Of a stretch of 64,000 bases of DNA, positions 49,117 to 57,106 are shown piece after piece. The notes beneath the pieces are model-generated. The model worked only from the letters and a program-made list of their open reading frames with translations. It had not been told where the DNA came from and did no database searches. Origin of the DNA: Hyphomicrobiales bacterium (GTDB lineage: Bacteria > Pseudomonadota > Alphaproteobacteria > Rhizobiales > Rhizobiaceae); contig UCJH01000020.1 of NCBI GenBank assembly GCA_900472785.1, positions 2,388 to 66,387 on the forward strand, read 5' to 3'. The stretch's first letter is position 1. Each line of letters begins with the position of its first letter. A program made the translations under genes and the position numbers.

Positions 49117-50163
49117 ATGCGACATCTTTTTTCGGGACTGGCGTCCGCTGCATTCATAACGTTTGGTCTGATGGGCAGCGCCCATGCCGACGGCCTGCCC
49201 GGCGCGCCTGCGCCGTTCGACAAGGGCGGGGTGAAGGTCGCGCTGATCGCTTATATTTCGGGCGGGGATTTCTTCCAGGCCTACCAGGCCGGTGCCGAGG
49301 CTCAAGCCAAGGCGCTGGGGATTGATCTGCGGGTGTTTCCGGGTAAGCAAAATGCCGCCGAACAGCGCGAGCAGATCAGCCAGGCCATCAATCTCGGTGT
49401 CCAGGGCATTGTGATCGACCATGGTCAGCCGGAAGCGATCAGCGATGTGGCGCAGCAGGCGGTTGACGCCGGCATCAAGGTCGTGGCGTTCGACGTCAAC
49501 CTCAACAACAAGGCCATCCCGCAGGTCGAGCAGAGCGACCACGAATTGTCGCGCCTTGCGCTCGAGCAGGTCGTCAAGGACAACGGCACCAGCTTCAATG
49601 CCGGCTATGCCTATGTCGCGGGGTTTGCGCCGCTCGACCGCCGCAACGAGGTCTGGGAGAAATTCAAGGCCGAAAACAAGGGTGTCGTCGAAAAGGCAAA
49701 GTTCGGCGTTGTCAACGACACGACCGCGACCAGCACCGCCGATCAGGCGAAGGCGGTGCTGACGGCCAATCCGGATATCGGTGTCGTCTTCGCGCCCTAT
49801 GACGAATTCGCCCGCGGCGTGAAGCTGGCCGCCGCCGATCTCGGCATCTCCGGCAAGCTGAAGATCTATTCTGCCGATGTCTCGACGGCCGATATCCAGG
49901 AAATCGTCGAGGAAGGCAGCCCTTGGGTTGCCACCGTTGCGACCAACCCTGCCGTCGTCGGTGCGGTCTCCGTTCGCGCCGTGGCGCTCCAGATCGCCGG
50001 CCAGGACGTTCCGGCCCAGATTCTCGTGAAGCCGGCATTGTTGACCCAGGCACAGCTGCGCGAAGCCGGTGTCAAGTCGATCGAGGAATTGGCGGCCAAG
50101 GTGCCGGCGTTCAGCGAAAGTGATGCAGTCACCGCGGACTGGATCCCCGCCAAGCTGTACTGA
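49117..50163 (+). CDS. Sugar-type periplasmic binding protein
   Basis: 348 residues with a Sec signal peptide (~1-24, ending GSAHA) and a Peripla_BP_4 domain: VALIAYISGGDFFQAYQAG, GIVIDHGQPEAISDVAQQAVDAG and VVFAPYDEFARGVKLAA. AAGGGA precedes ATG 49117. It is the probable ligand receptor for the ATPase/permease pair encoded divergently at 48768-46235. Position inside the sulfur island and the regulon elements on both sides point to a sulfur-bearing ligand; this is inference. Confidence 0.9.
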   Translation: MRHLFSGLASAAFITFGLMGSAHADGLPGAPAPFDKGGVKVALIAYISGGDFFQAYQAGAEAQAKALGIDLRVFPGKQNAAEQREQISQAINLGVQGIVIDHGQPEAISDVAQQAVDAGIKVVAFDVNLNNKAIPQVEQSDHELSRLALEQVVKDNGTSFNAGYAYVAGFAPLDRRNEVWEKFKAENKGVVEKAKFGVVNDTTATSTADQAKAVLTANPDIGVVFAPYDEFARGVKLAAADLGISGKLKIYSADVSTADIQEIVEEGSPWVATVATNPAVVGAVSVRAVALQIAGQDVPAQILVKPALLTQAQLREAGVKSIEELAAKVPAFSESDAVTADWIPAKLY

Positions 50164-50174
50164 TCTTCATCTGG

Positions 50175-50211
50175 CCCGGCAGTGCGCGATCTACCACGAG
50201 CGGCTGCCGGG
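50175..50211 (+). terminator. Hairpin after binding-protein gene
   Basis: CCCGGCAG (50175-50182) pairs perfectly with CTGCCGGG (50204-50211) across a 21-base loop, 12 bases after the stop codon, followed by TCTTCC. There is no strong T run, so it may act as a 3'-stabilising or partly terminating structure before the Rrf2 gene. Confidence 0.45.
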
Positions 50212-50279
50212 TCTTCCATCGGCTCACGATCAACCCAACGGGCCTTTAACGGCGATAGTCATCGAAAGAGTTCTCCGGG

Positions 50280-50738
50280 ATGCTGACAAAAAAGGGCAAG
50301 TATGGGCTGAAGGCCCTTGTCGATCTTGCGCATCTCAAACCGTCGGAAACCGCTTTCGTGAGCGAAATTGCTCAACGCAACAATATCCCGAAGAAGTTTC
50401 TCGACACCATTCTTCTGGATTTGCGCAAGGCGGGAATATTGCGATCCAAGAAAGGGCCTGGCGGTGGCTACTGTTTGTCGCGCCCAGCATCCGAAATCCA
50501 CATTGGGCAGGTCATCCGTACGCTCGACGGTCCCCTAGCGCCCATTCGCTGCGCCAGCCGGACCGCTTTCGAGGCTTGTGATGATTGTTCTGATCCCGCA
50601 GGCTGTCATGTCCGCAGTTCGATGAGCGATGTTCGCGATGCCATCGCATACGTTCTCGACAATATGACGTTGGAACAATTCGTGACGAGTGACCGAACCG
50701 ATACAGCGGACGTGCACCGCGAAATCCCGGCCATTTGA
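50280..50738 (+). CDS. Rrf2-family transcriptional regulator with four-cysteine segment
   Basis: 152 residues. The N-terminal winged helix (LTKKGKYGLKALVDLAHL, then IPKKFLDTILLDLRKAGIL and GPGGGYCLSRP) is typical of Rrf2/IscR/CymR proteins. The central segment IRCASRTAFEACDDCSDPAGC has four cysteines (spacing 9, 2 and 5), compatible with an Fe-S cluster as in IscR, RirA or NsrR. In the middle of an organosulfur island it is the natural candidate for the factor binding the shared AT-rich elements, sensing cysteine or Fe-S status. ATG 50280; GAAAGAG upstream. Confidence 0.9.
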   Translation: MLTKKGKYGLKALVDLAHLKPSETAFVSEIAQRNNIPKKFLDTILLDLRKAGILRSKKGPGGGYCLSRPASEIHIGQVIRTLDGPLAPIRCASRTAFEACDDCSDPAGCHVRSSMSDVRDAIAYVLDNMTLEQFVTSDRTDTADVHREIPAI

Positions 50739-50835
50739 GCCCGGCTGGTGGCTGACCCTTTATGCGGCGGCCGCCACGCACATCGGCAGCAGATTTTGCC
50801 GATTGACGGCGATATGAAATAAAATTCCTGTTTAA

Positions 50836-50853
50836 TCTATGTAATTTATATAC
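50836..50853 (+). promoter_or_regulatory. AT-rich regulon element, copy 5
   Basis: TCTATGTAATTTATATAC, 36 bases before the SfnB/DszC-type start at 50890. It matches copy 4 at 13 of 18 positions. Confidence 0.55.
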
Positions 50854-50889
50854 ATTGACCTGATCGACACCGATACGGAGACAGTGGTG

Positions 50890-52101
50890 ATGAGTGATGT
50901 GCAAATTTTGCGCAATCCCCGGCAAGAGGACGAATTGGCGGCGTTGTTCGCGCGGGCCGAAAACATCTCGGCGGATCTGACGGCACGCGGTGCCGCGCTG
51001 GATGCAGCGGGCAGGCCACCGGTGGAGGAAATCCAGACATTGAAAATGGCCGGGCTGCTCAATGCCCTTCATGGCAAGGACATTGGCGGCAGCGGGATTG
51101 ACTGGGTGTCAGCGCTCCAGCTCGTGCGCATCCTGTCGCGGGGCGAAAGCTCGATCGGCCAGCTTCTCGGCTATCACTATGTCAACAGCCAGTACATCTA
51201 CTGGGGTGCCTCGGATCCGGCCAAGGCAAGGGCACTGGGTATCGAGACGGTCGCCCGCAATCTTTACTGGGGCGCTGCCGTCAATCCGCGCGATCCCGGC
51301 CTCGTACTGTCCCGCAATGGGGATGGCTACGTTTTGAACGGCCGCAAGACCTTCTCGACAGGCGCGCGCGTGTCAGATCGCATCAATGTCAATGCCACGA
51401 TCGAGGGCAAGATCGCAAATTTCGTCATTCCGACGGACCGTCCCGGCTACATTACCAATGATGATTGGGACAATATCGGTCAGCGCTTGTCCGATAGCGG
51501 CAGTGTCGAATTCCGTGATTTTCCGGTGACGCAGGACGATTTCATTCAGTCGCCTGCCGATCCCCAGGATAAGCCGCCGGTGCTGGCGACGTTCAACACG
51601 CCGCTGATCCAGCTCGTTTTCGTCAATTTTTATCTTGGAACGGCTGAGGGCGCCTTGAACGCGGCCCTTGACTATGTGCGCACGACAACGCGTCCGTGGA
51701 TTACATCCGGTGTGGAGAAGGCATCCGACGACCCATACATCCTCGAGCGTATCGGTGAATATCGCTCGACCCTCAAGGCCTCCATTGCTCTTGCCGACCA
51801 GGCAGCGAGCGTCGTGCAGAATGCGCTCGCCCGCGGCAGATCTGTCACCGAGTGGCAGCGCGGCGAGGCGGCGATCGAGGCCTATGAAGCCAAGGTTCAC
51901 TCCACCCATGTCGCGCTCGACATCACTTCCAAGGTGTTTGAACTGATGGGTGCCCGCGCTACGGCCGCGCATTACGGCTTCGATCGCTACTGGCGCAATG
52001 TGCGGACACACACCTTGCACGACCCCGTCTTCTACAAGGCCCGCGAAGTCGGCGACTTCGCACTGAACGGGCGGATTCCCGAGGTCAGTCTCTACAGCTG
52101 A
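50890..52101 (+). CDS. SfnB/DszC-type flavin oxidoreductase (acyl-CoA-dehydrogenase fold)
   Basis: 403 residues with acyl-CoA dehydrogenase N-, M- and C-domains, but the C-terminal YWRNVRTHTLHDPVFYKAREVG is the signature of dibenzothiophene monooxygenase DszC and SfnB sulfur-acquisition proteins. No acyl-CoA dehydrogenase catalytic glutamate motif is visible. It probably uses reduced flavin and O2 to oxygenate an organosulfur compound. ATG 50890 (GGAGA upstream) is chosen over the two preceding GTG codons. It is a monocistronic unit ending at a bidirectional terminator. Confidence 0.88.
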   Translation: MSDVQILRNPRQEDELAALFARAENISADLTARGAALDAAGRPPVEEIQTLKMAGLLNALHGKDIGGSGIDWVSALQLVRILSRGESSIGQLLGYHYVNSQYIYWGASDPAKARALGIETVARNLYWGAAVNPRDPGLVLSRNGDGYVLNGRKTFSTGARVSDRINVNATIEGKIANFVIPTDRPGYITNDDWDNIGQRLSDSGSVEFRDFPVTQDDFIQSPADPQDKPPVLATFNTPLIQLVFVNFYLGTAEGALNAALDYVRTTTRPWITSGVEKASDDPYILERIGEYRSTLKASIALADQAASVVQNALARGRSVTEWQRGEAAIEAYEAKVHSTHVALDITSKVFELMGARATAAHYGFDRYWRNVRTHTLHDPVFYKAREVGDFALNGRIPEVSLYS

Positions 52102-52125
52102 TCTCGAAGGTCGAATACTGGACCA

Positions 52126-52169
52126 AACACAAAGACACCGGGAAACATGTTTCCCGGTGTCTTTGTGTT
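52126..52169. terminator. Perfect 44-bp palindrome, bidirectional terminator
   Basis: Two 22-base arms are perfectly complementary around CATG (52146-52149) with no mismatch. The outer arms are A-rich on the left and T-rich on the right, so each strand's stem ends in a U-containing tract. It lies between the converging genes ending at 52101 (plus) and 52192 (minus), where a shared terminator is expected. Confidence 0.85.
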
Positions 52170-52191
52170 GCTGCACTAACAAACTTTGCCC

Positions 52192-53592
52192 TCAGTTTTG
52201 TCCCGATGCGATCCTCGAATTCCGTCCCGAGAGATCGCGGAAGTTGACGGCGGGGTGCGGTGCCTGAAGCCTCGGGCCCTGGCCGAAGAGCTTTTCACGC
52301 AGCGTGCCTTTTGCGTAATCGGTCTTGTAGACGCCGCGCTTCTGCAGTTCGGGCACCAGCAGATCGACGGTGTCCTCGAAGGTTTCCGGCGTGACGGCAT
52401 AGGCGAGGTTGAAGCCGTCGACATCCGTATCCTCGACCCATTCCTGCAGCAGGTCGGCCACCGTCTGCGGCGAGCCGACGAAGACCGGGCCGAAGCCGCC
52501 GATGCCGACCCAGTCGGCCATTTCACGCACGGTCCAGACCTTGTCCGGGTCAATCGTGGTGAAGGTTTCGACGGCGGATTGGACGGCGTTGGTATAGCGG
52601 TGGCGCAGGGGTTCGTCCGGTGCGAACTGGCCGAAATCGATGCCGGTCCAGCCGGAGATCAAGGTCAATGCACCCTCGTAGGAGACATGCTTGCGATACT
52701 CGTCGAACTTCTTCTTCGCTTCCGCGTCGGTCTCACCGAGAATGACGGTCTGCAGGTTGAAGGCGAGAATATCGCGCGGATTGCGCCCGGCGCGCTCTGC
52801 GGCTTCGCGGACGTTTGAAACGTAGCGCTTCAAAACGGGCTTGGATGGCGCTGCGACGAAGATGCATTCGGCATTGGCGCCGGCGAAATCCTTGCCCCGG
52901 CTCGATGCGCCCGCCTGGTAGAGAACCGGCGTGCGCTGTGGCGACGGCTCACTCAGATGGATGCCGGGAACCTTGAAATACTGGCCGTCATGGCGGATGG
53001 GATGCACTTTTTCCGGATGCGTGAAGATGCCGCTTGCCCGATCCCGGACCACCGCGTCTTCCTCCCAGCTGCCTTCCCAGAGCTTGTAGCAGACCTCGAG
53101 ATATTCCTCGGCGACGTCGTAGCGGTCGTCATGCTTGATCTGTTGCGCCTGGCCGATGTTGAGCGCGCCGGAGTTCAGATAGGAGGTAACGATGTTCCAG
53201 CCGACGCGGCCCTTGGTCAGGTGATCAAGCGTCGAAATCCGCCGTGCGAAGGTGTAGGGATGCTCAAAGGACAGGGACGCCGTCAAACCGAAACCCAGAT
53301 GCTCGGTGACATAGGCCATGGTCGGCACGAGCTGCAGCGGATCGTTCACGGGAACCTGTGCGGAATGCTTCAGCGCCGCGTTGGTGTTGCCGTTCAGCAC
53401 GTCATAAACGCCGAGAACATCGGCTATGAACAATCCGTCGAACTTGCCGCGCTCCAGTGTCTTGGCAAGATGCACCCAGTAGTCGAGATCCTTGTATTTA
53501 TGTGACTGGTCGCGCGGATGCGTCCAGAGGCCCGGCGACTGGTGACCGACGCAATTCATGTCGAAGGCATTCAGGCGTATTTCGCGGCTCAT
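52192..53592 (-). CDS. FMN-dependent monooxygenase, NtaA/SnaA/DszA family
   Basis: 466-residue luciferase-like monooxygenase with the same landmarks as the protein at 41912: AFDMNCVGHQSPGLWTHP, TLDHLTKGRVGWNIVTSYLNSG and LSEPSPQRTPVLYQAGASSRGKDFA. It follows the SfnB/DszC-type gene at 53613 by 20 bases on the same strand. DszC- and DszA-like genes are thus co-transcribed, as in the dibenzothiophene pathway, where DszC makes the sulfone and DszA opens it. The substrate here is more likely a simple sulfide or sulfone. The ribosome site is weak. Confidence 0.9.
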   Translation of the reverse strand: MSREIRLNAFDMNCVGHQSPGLWTHPRDQSHKYKDLDYWVHLAKTLERGKFDGLFIADVLGVYDVLNGNTNAALKHSAQVPVNDPLQLVPTMAYVTEHLGFGLTASLSFEHPYTFARRISTLDHLTKGRVGWNIVTSYLNSGALNIGQAQQIKHDDRYDVAEEYLEVCYKLWEGSWEEDAVVRDRASGIFTHPEKVHPIRHDGQYFKVPGIHLSEPSPQRTPVLYQAGASSRGKDFAGANAECIFVAAPSKPVLKRYVSNVREAAERAGRNPRDILAFNLQTVILGETDAEAKKKFDEYRKHVSYEGALTLISGWTGIDFGQFAPDEPLRHRYTNAVQSAVETFTTIDPDKVWTVREMADWVGIGGFGPVFVGSPQTVADLLQEWVEDTDVDGFNLAYAVTPETFEDTVDLLVPELQKRGVYKTDYAKGTLREKLFGQGPRLQAPHPAVNFRDLSGRNSRIASGQN

Positions 53593-53612
53593 GATCGTGC
53601 GTTCCCGGGATT

Positions 53613-54830
53613 TCAGAGGGCGCCGTTGCGCGGCGGCAAGGTGTCGTTCAGGTGATAGTCGCCAACGACGTGATACTTCCAGCGCACGGGGTCATGCAGC
53701 GTGTGCGTGCGGGCATTGCGCCAGTGGCGATCGAGGTTGAGCCCGACCTTGGTCGAGGACGTGCCGGCGAGTTCGAACAGCGTATTGGTAGCCTCGAGTG
53801 CGATTTCGGTGGTCAGCACCTTGGCGCCGGCGACGGCCAGCGTCGCTTGAAGGGTGTTTTCCGCCGTCGGATTGACCTGGGCGACGTCGACCTTATGCCC
53901 GGCTCGCTCCACCAGGGCGGAAGCTGCTTCGAGGCGTATCGCCAGATTGCCGACCTTTGCGATGGTCAATGGGTCCTGCGAGGCCCGCTCGACGCCACTG
54001 TTCATCCAGGGACGAGCCTTGTTGCGGACAAAATCGATGGTTTCCTTGAAGGCTGCGCGCGCAATGCCAAGGTCTATGCCCGCATGGATGATCTGGCCAA
54101 CGGAGCCGATCGTCGTTGCCCGCTCGAAACCACGATGATGACGGACGACTGCATCGGCATTGACGTAGACGTTCTGCAGAACCGTTGTGCCGCTGCCGGT
54201 GGTACGCTGCCCGAAACCGTCCCAGTCGTCGATGATCTGAAGGCCTTCGGTGTTGCGTGGAACGAAAGACATCGTGATCTGGTCTTCCGCGTCTATTGCG
54301 AAGACGACGACCCACTCGGCGAACAAAACGCCCGTTGAATAGAACTTGCGGCCATTGATCCTGTAACCGATGCCGTCGGCGGTGAGGCGCGTGTTGTAAT
54401 CGCCGACCGTTTTCGTTCCCGTTTCAGACAGCGCATTGCCGAACCGGTCTCCCGCCAGCGCCCGGCCGAAAAAGAACCTCTTCTGCTCTTCGCTCCCGTC
54501 GGTACGCAATGCTTCGAGAATGTAGAAATGATTCTGCGGAATCTGGCCGATCGAACCGTCGGCCTCGGAGAGAATAGCAATGATCTCGGCCAGGACGGCA
54601 TTCGAGACATCTGCGCCGCCATATTCGTCCGGCACTGTTATTCCGAGCAATCCGGACTGCGCGAGAAGGTCGATCTCATCATAGGGAATGATACGATTGA
54701 TATCGCGCTCGCTCGCGCGTTCGGAGAAGACGGTTGCGAGGCGGCGCGCCGCCTCCAGGGCTTCTTCTTCCGTGGTGAGCCTGTGTGCCGTGGGGCGAGT
54801 GCGCTCGGAAAGATGGGACACAGTTGCCAT
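53613..54830 (-). CDS. SfnB/DszC-type flavin oxidoreductase (acyl-CoA-dehydrogenase fold)
   Basis: 405 residues from ATG 54830 (GGAAGCGA upstream). Acyl-CoA dehydrogenase fold with TVPDEYGGADVSNAV, SIGQIPQNHFYILEAL, SETGTKTVGDYNTRL and C-terminal HWRNARTHTLHDPVRWKYHVVG, the DszC/SfnB signature. It is a distant paralogue of the protein at 50890. First gene of a two-gene operon with the DszA-type monooxygenase; regulon element copy 6 lies ~70 bases upstream. Likely role: flavin-dependent S-oxygenation of an organosulfur compound. Confidence 0.88.
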   Translation of the reverse strand: MATVSHLSERTRPTAHRLTTEEEALEAARRLATVFSERASERDINRIIPYDEIDLLAQSGLLGITVPDEYGGADVSNAVLAEIIAILSEADGSIGQIPQNHFYILEALRTDGSEEQKRFFFGRALAGDRFGNALSETGTKTVGDYNTRLTADGIGYRINGRKFYSTGVLFAEWVVVFAIDAEDQITMSFVPRNTEGLQIIDDWDGFGQRTTGSGTTVLQNVYVNADAVVRHHRGFERATTIGSVGQIIHAGIDLGIARAAFKETIDFVRNKARPWMNSGVERASQDPLTIAKVGNLAIRLEAASALVERAGHKVDVAQVNPTAENTLQATLAVAGAKVLTTEIALEATNTLFELAGTSSTKVGLNLDRHWRNARTHTLHDPVRWKYHVVGDYHLNDTLPPRNGAL

Positions 54831-55158
54831 GAATCGCTTCCAATCCTGTGAGGGTGGACAATCAGTGCCGGAAAGCCGGCAGTTCAGGAAGGGTGGATAT
54901 TCTATCGATTTTATCGATAAAGAATTTTCTTTCCTCACGGAGGTTTTCAGCCGTCGCCATGGTTGAGCGTCTGACTGAATTTACGCCGCGTGCTTTCGCG
55001 AAGCGCACCTACCGGACGCGATCCACTTCGGATCAATGCCCGAACGACGATTGCCATTCGCAAGCCTTGTCGTCGCCACCCGTTGAGCAGTCGGCATCGG
55101 TTCGAGCAGATAAGCGAACGGTAGACAGCATACCCGCTTTCGCTTTCCGGATCGTCCG
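54831..55158. other. Promoter region between SfnB/DszC-type and flavin reductase genes
   Basis: 328 bases holding regulon element copy 6 and otherwise GC-rich sequence after the flavin reductase stop codon. No gene or clear terminator was seen. Confidence 0.5.
54901..54918. promoter_or_regulatory. AT-rich regulon element, copy 6 (weaker match)
   Basis: TCTATCGATTTTATCGAT keeps all invariant columns of the set (C2, A4, T5, A8, TAT at 12-14, A17) but differs elsewhere. It sits 71 bases upstream of the start at 54830. It also contains overlapping ATCGAT dyads, so it could be a separate site. Confidence 0.4.
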
Positions 55159-55701
55159 TCAGATTTCCGCGAGGAAACGACCGTATTGCCCGCTGTTGTA
55201 GACCAGCGAGCGCCCATCGCCTGTCGAAATCGACAAAACCCGGCCGATGATGATGCCGTGGCTGTGGCGCTCGATGATTTCCTCCACCTCGCAGTCGATC
55301 GCGGCAAGCGCATCGAGCAGGACCGGCGCGCCGCTGGCCAGCGTCGTCCAATTGGCGCCCTGGTAGCGCTCAGCCCCCTTGAGGCCATCCCGGCCGGCAA
55401 AACGTTCGGCGACGTGCTGCTGTTCGACCGACAGGATGTTGACGCAAAAATGGCCGTAGCGGCTGATGACGGGATAGCTGGAAGACGTCCGGTTGATGTT
55501 GACGATCATGGTTGGCGGCTCGACGGACAGGGCTGTTGCCGATGTAACCGTAGCGCCTGTCCTCTCGCTGCCGACGCCTGCGGTCACGACGGAAACGCCC
55601 CCCGACATGCGGCGCATGGCAAGCTTCAGATCTGTATCCCGAGCTGCCGCAACAATGTTCTGGGCAGCCGCATTTTCGCTGGTTCGAAGTGCAAAGGGCA
55701 T
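55159..55701 (-). CDS. FMN/flavin reductase (HpaC/DszD-type)
   Basis: 180 residues with a flavin-reductase-like split barrel. MRRMSGGVSVVTAGVGSERTGATVTSATALSVEPPTMIVNI is the usual N-terminal pattern, followed by GHFCVNILSVEQQHVAERFAGR and a terminal GDGRSLVYNSGQYG. It supplies reduced FMN to two-component monooxygenases, here the SsuD, DszA-type and DszC-type enzymes. ATG 55701 is preceded by AAGGAAA. It is divergent from ssuD with regulon element copy 7 between them. Confidence 0.9.
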   Translation of the reverse strand: MPFALRTSENAAAQNIVAAARDTDLKLAMRRMSGGVSVVTAGVGSERTGATVTSATALSVEPPTMIVNINRTSSSYPVISRYGHFCVNILSVEQQHVAERFAGRDGLKGAERYQGANWTTLASGAPVLLDALAAIDCEVEEIIERHSHGIIIGRVLSISTGDGRSLVYNSGQYGRFLAEI

Positions 55702-55804
55702 CGGGTTTCCTTTTCCAATCTCAGTCCGCGGCACGCTGCTCGTCCATGGATGGGCCGGCCGAAACATCTCAATAAACATGAAACTGCATGCCGATTTTTC
55801 CATT

Positions 55805-55823
55805 GTCAATAAATTTTATAGAC
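55805..55823. promoter_or_regulatory. AT-rich regulon element, copy 7 (near-perfect dyad)
   Basis: GTCAATAAATTTTATAGAC is a 19-bp dyad whose 9-base arms match at 8 of 9 positions. On the minus strand its last 18 bases match copy 4 at 13 positions. It lies between flavin reductase (start 55701) and ssuD (start 55912) and could control both. Confidence 0.55.
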
Positions 55824-55911
55824 TATATTGTTTTGAAGCTTGAATTTTCTGCGTTAGAATGAGCCCAGGTTAGAAAGCCGCTATCATTCTGAAAAATTGG
55901 AGTTTTTTCTC

Positions 55912-57081
55912 ATGACCACCGTCCCGGAAAAAATCGACGTTCTGTGGTTTCTGCCCACGCACGGCGATAGTCGCTATCTCGGCACGTCTATTGGTGGTCG
56001 CAATGTCGATCTCAATTATCTCAAACAAGTGGCGCAGGCGGCGGACAGTCTGGGTTACTTTGGCGTCCTGATCCCGACAGGGCGAAGCTGCGAGGACAGT
56101 TGGGTCGTGGCTTCGGCGCTCGCGCCGCTGACGGAGAAACTGCGCTTTCTGGTCGCGGTCCGTCCCGGCCTGCTTTCGCCTACGTTGGCGGCCCGCATGA
56201 CCGCGACGCTCGACCGGTTGTCCGGCGGTCGATTGCTGATCAACGTGGTCACCGGCGGTGATCCGATCGAGAACAAGGGGGATGGCATTCATTCCTCGCA
56301 TGCCGAGCGTTATGAGGTGACGGAAGAGTTCCTGAACATCTACAAGGCTGTGCTGCGCGGGGAGGATGTGACCTTCAAAGGCAAACACTACGACATCGAG
56401 GACGGCAAGCTTCTCTTTCGTCCGCATCAGGATCCGCATCCGCCGCTTTATTTCGGCGGCTCATCGGGTGTCGGGCAGCAGATCGCCGCCCGAACGATCG
56501 ACAAATATCTGACCTGGGGCGAGCCGCCCGAGGATGTGGAAAAGAAGGTTGCGGAGGTCCGCGCGCTTGCGCAGGCGGAAGGCCGGGACGTTACCTTCGG
56601 GATACGGCTGCACGTTATTGTCCGTGAAACCGCCAAGGAGGCATGGGCAGCGGCCGATTCTCTCATTCAATATGTCGATGAAGACACGATCGCGGCAGCG
56701 CAGAAGGTCTTTGCACGCATGGATTCCGTCGGACAGAGCCGCATGAGCCGGCTTCACGGCGGGAGCAAGGACAAACTCGAGATCAGCCCGAACCTCTGGG
56801 CCGGTGTGGGTCTCGTTCGCGGCGGTGCCGGAACGGCGCTTGTCGGCGACCCCGATCAGGTGAAGGCCCGCATCGAAGAGTATCGCCAGATCGGCATCGA
56901 TACGTTCATCATGTCAGGCTACCCGCATCTGGAAGAGGCTTACAGCTTCGGAGAATTGGTCCTGCCGAATTTGCCCTTGAACCATCCGGTCAAGTTGAAG
57001 GAAACGACCGCCAACACAGGTCCATTCGGCGAGACGATTGCAGGGGACCACCGGCCTAGGCTGAAGGTGTCCCAGTCTTGA
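55912..57081 (+). CDS. ssuD: FMNH2-dependent alkanesulfonate monooxygenase
   Basis: 389 residues, luciferase-like. [15 protein letters not shown], the catalytic-region stretch [51 protein letters not shown] and [13 protein letters not shown] are SsuD hallmarks. It cleaves sulfonates to aldehyde and sulfite for assimilation. GGAG precedes ATG 55912. No SsuABC-type importer is next to it; the sugar-type importers of the island are the only nearby transport candidates apart from MetNIQ. Confidence 0.95.
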   Translation: MTTVPEKIDVLWFLPTHGDSRYLGTSIGGRNVDLNYLKQVAQAADSLGYFGVLIPTGRSCEDSWVVASALAPLTEKLRFLVAVRPGLLSPTLAARMTATLDRLSGGRLLINVVTGGDPIENKGDGIHSSHAERYEVTEEFLNIYKAVLRGEDVTFKGKHYDIEDGKLLFRPHQDPHPPLYFGGSSGVGQQIAARTIDKYLTWGEPPEDVEKKVAEVRALAQAEGRDVTFGIRLHVIVRETAKEAWAAADSLIQYVDEDTIAAAQKVFARMDSVGQSRMSRLHGGSKDKLEISPNLWAGVGLVRGGAGTALVGDPDQVKARIEEYRQIGIDTFIMSGYPHLEEAYSFGELVLPNLPLNHPVKLKETTANTGPFGETIAGDHRPRLKVSQS

Positions 57082-57106
57082 CTGGAGTGACGGACGGTAG
57101 GAACCG

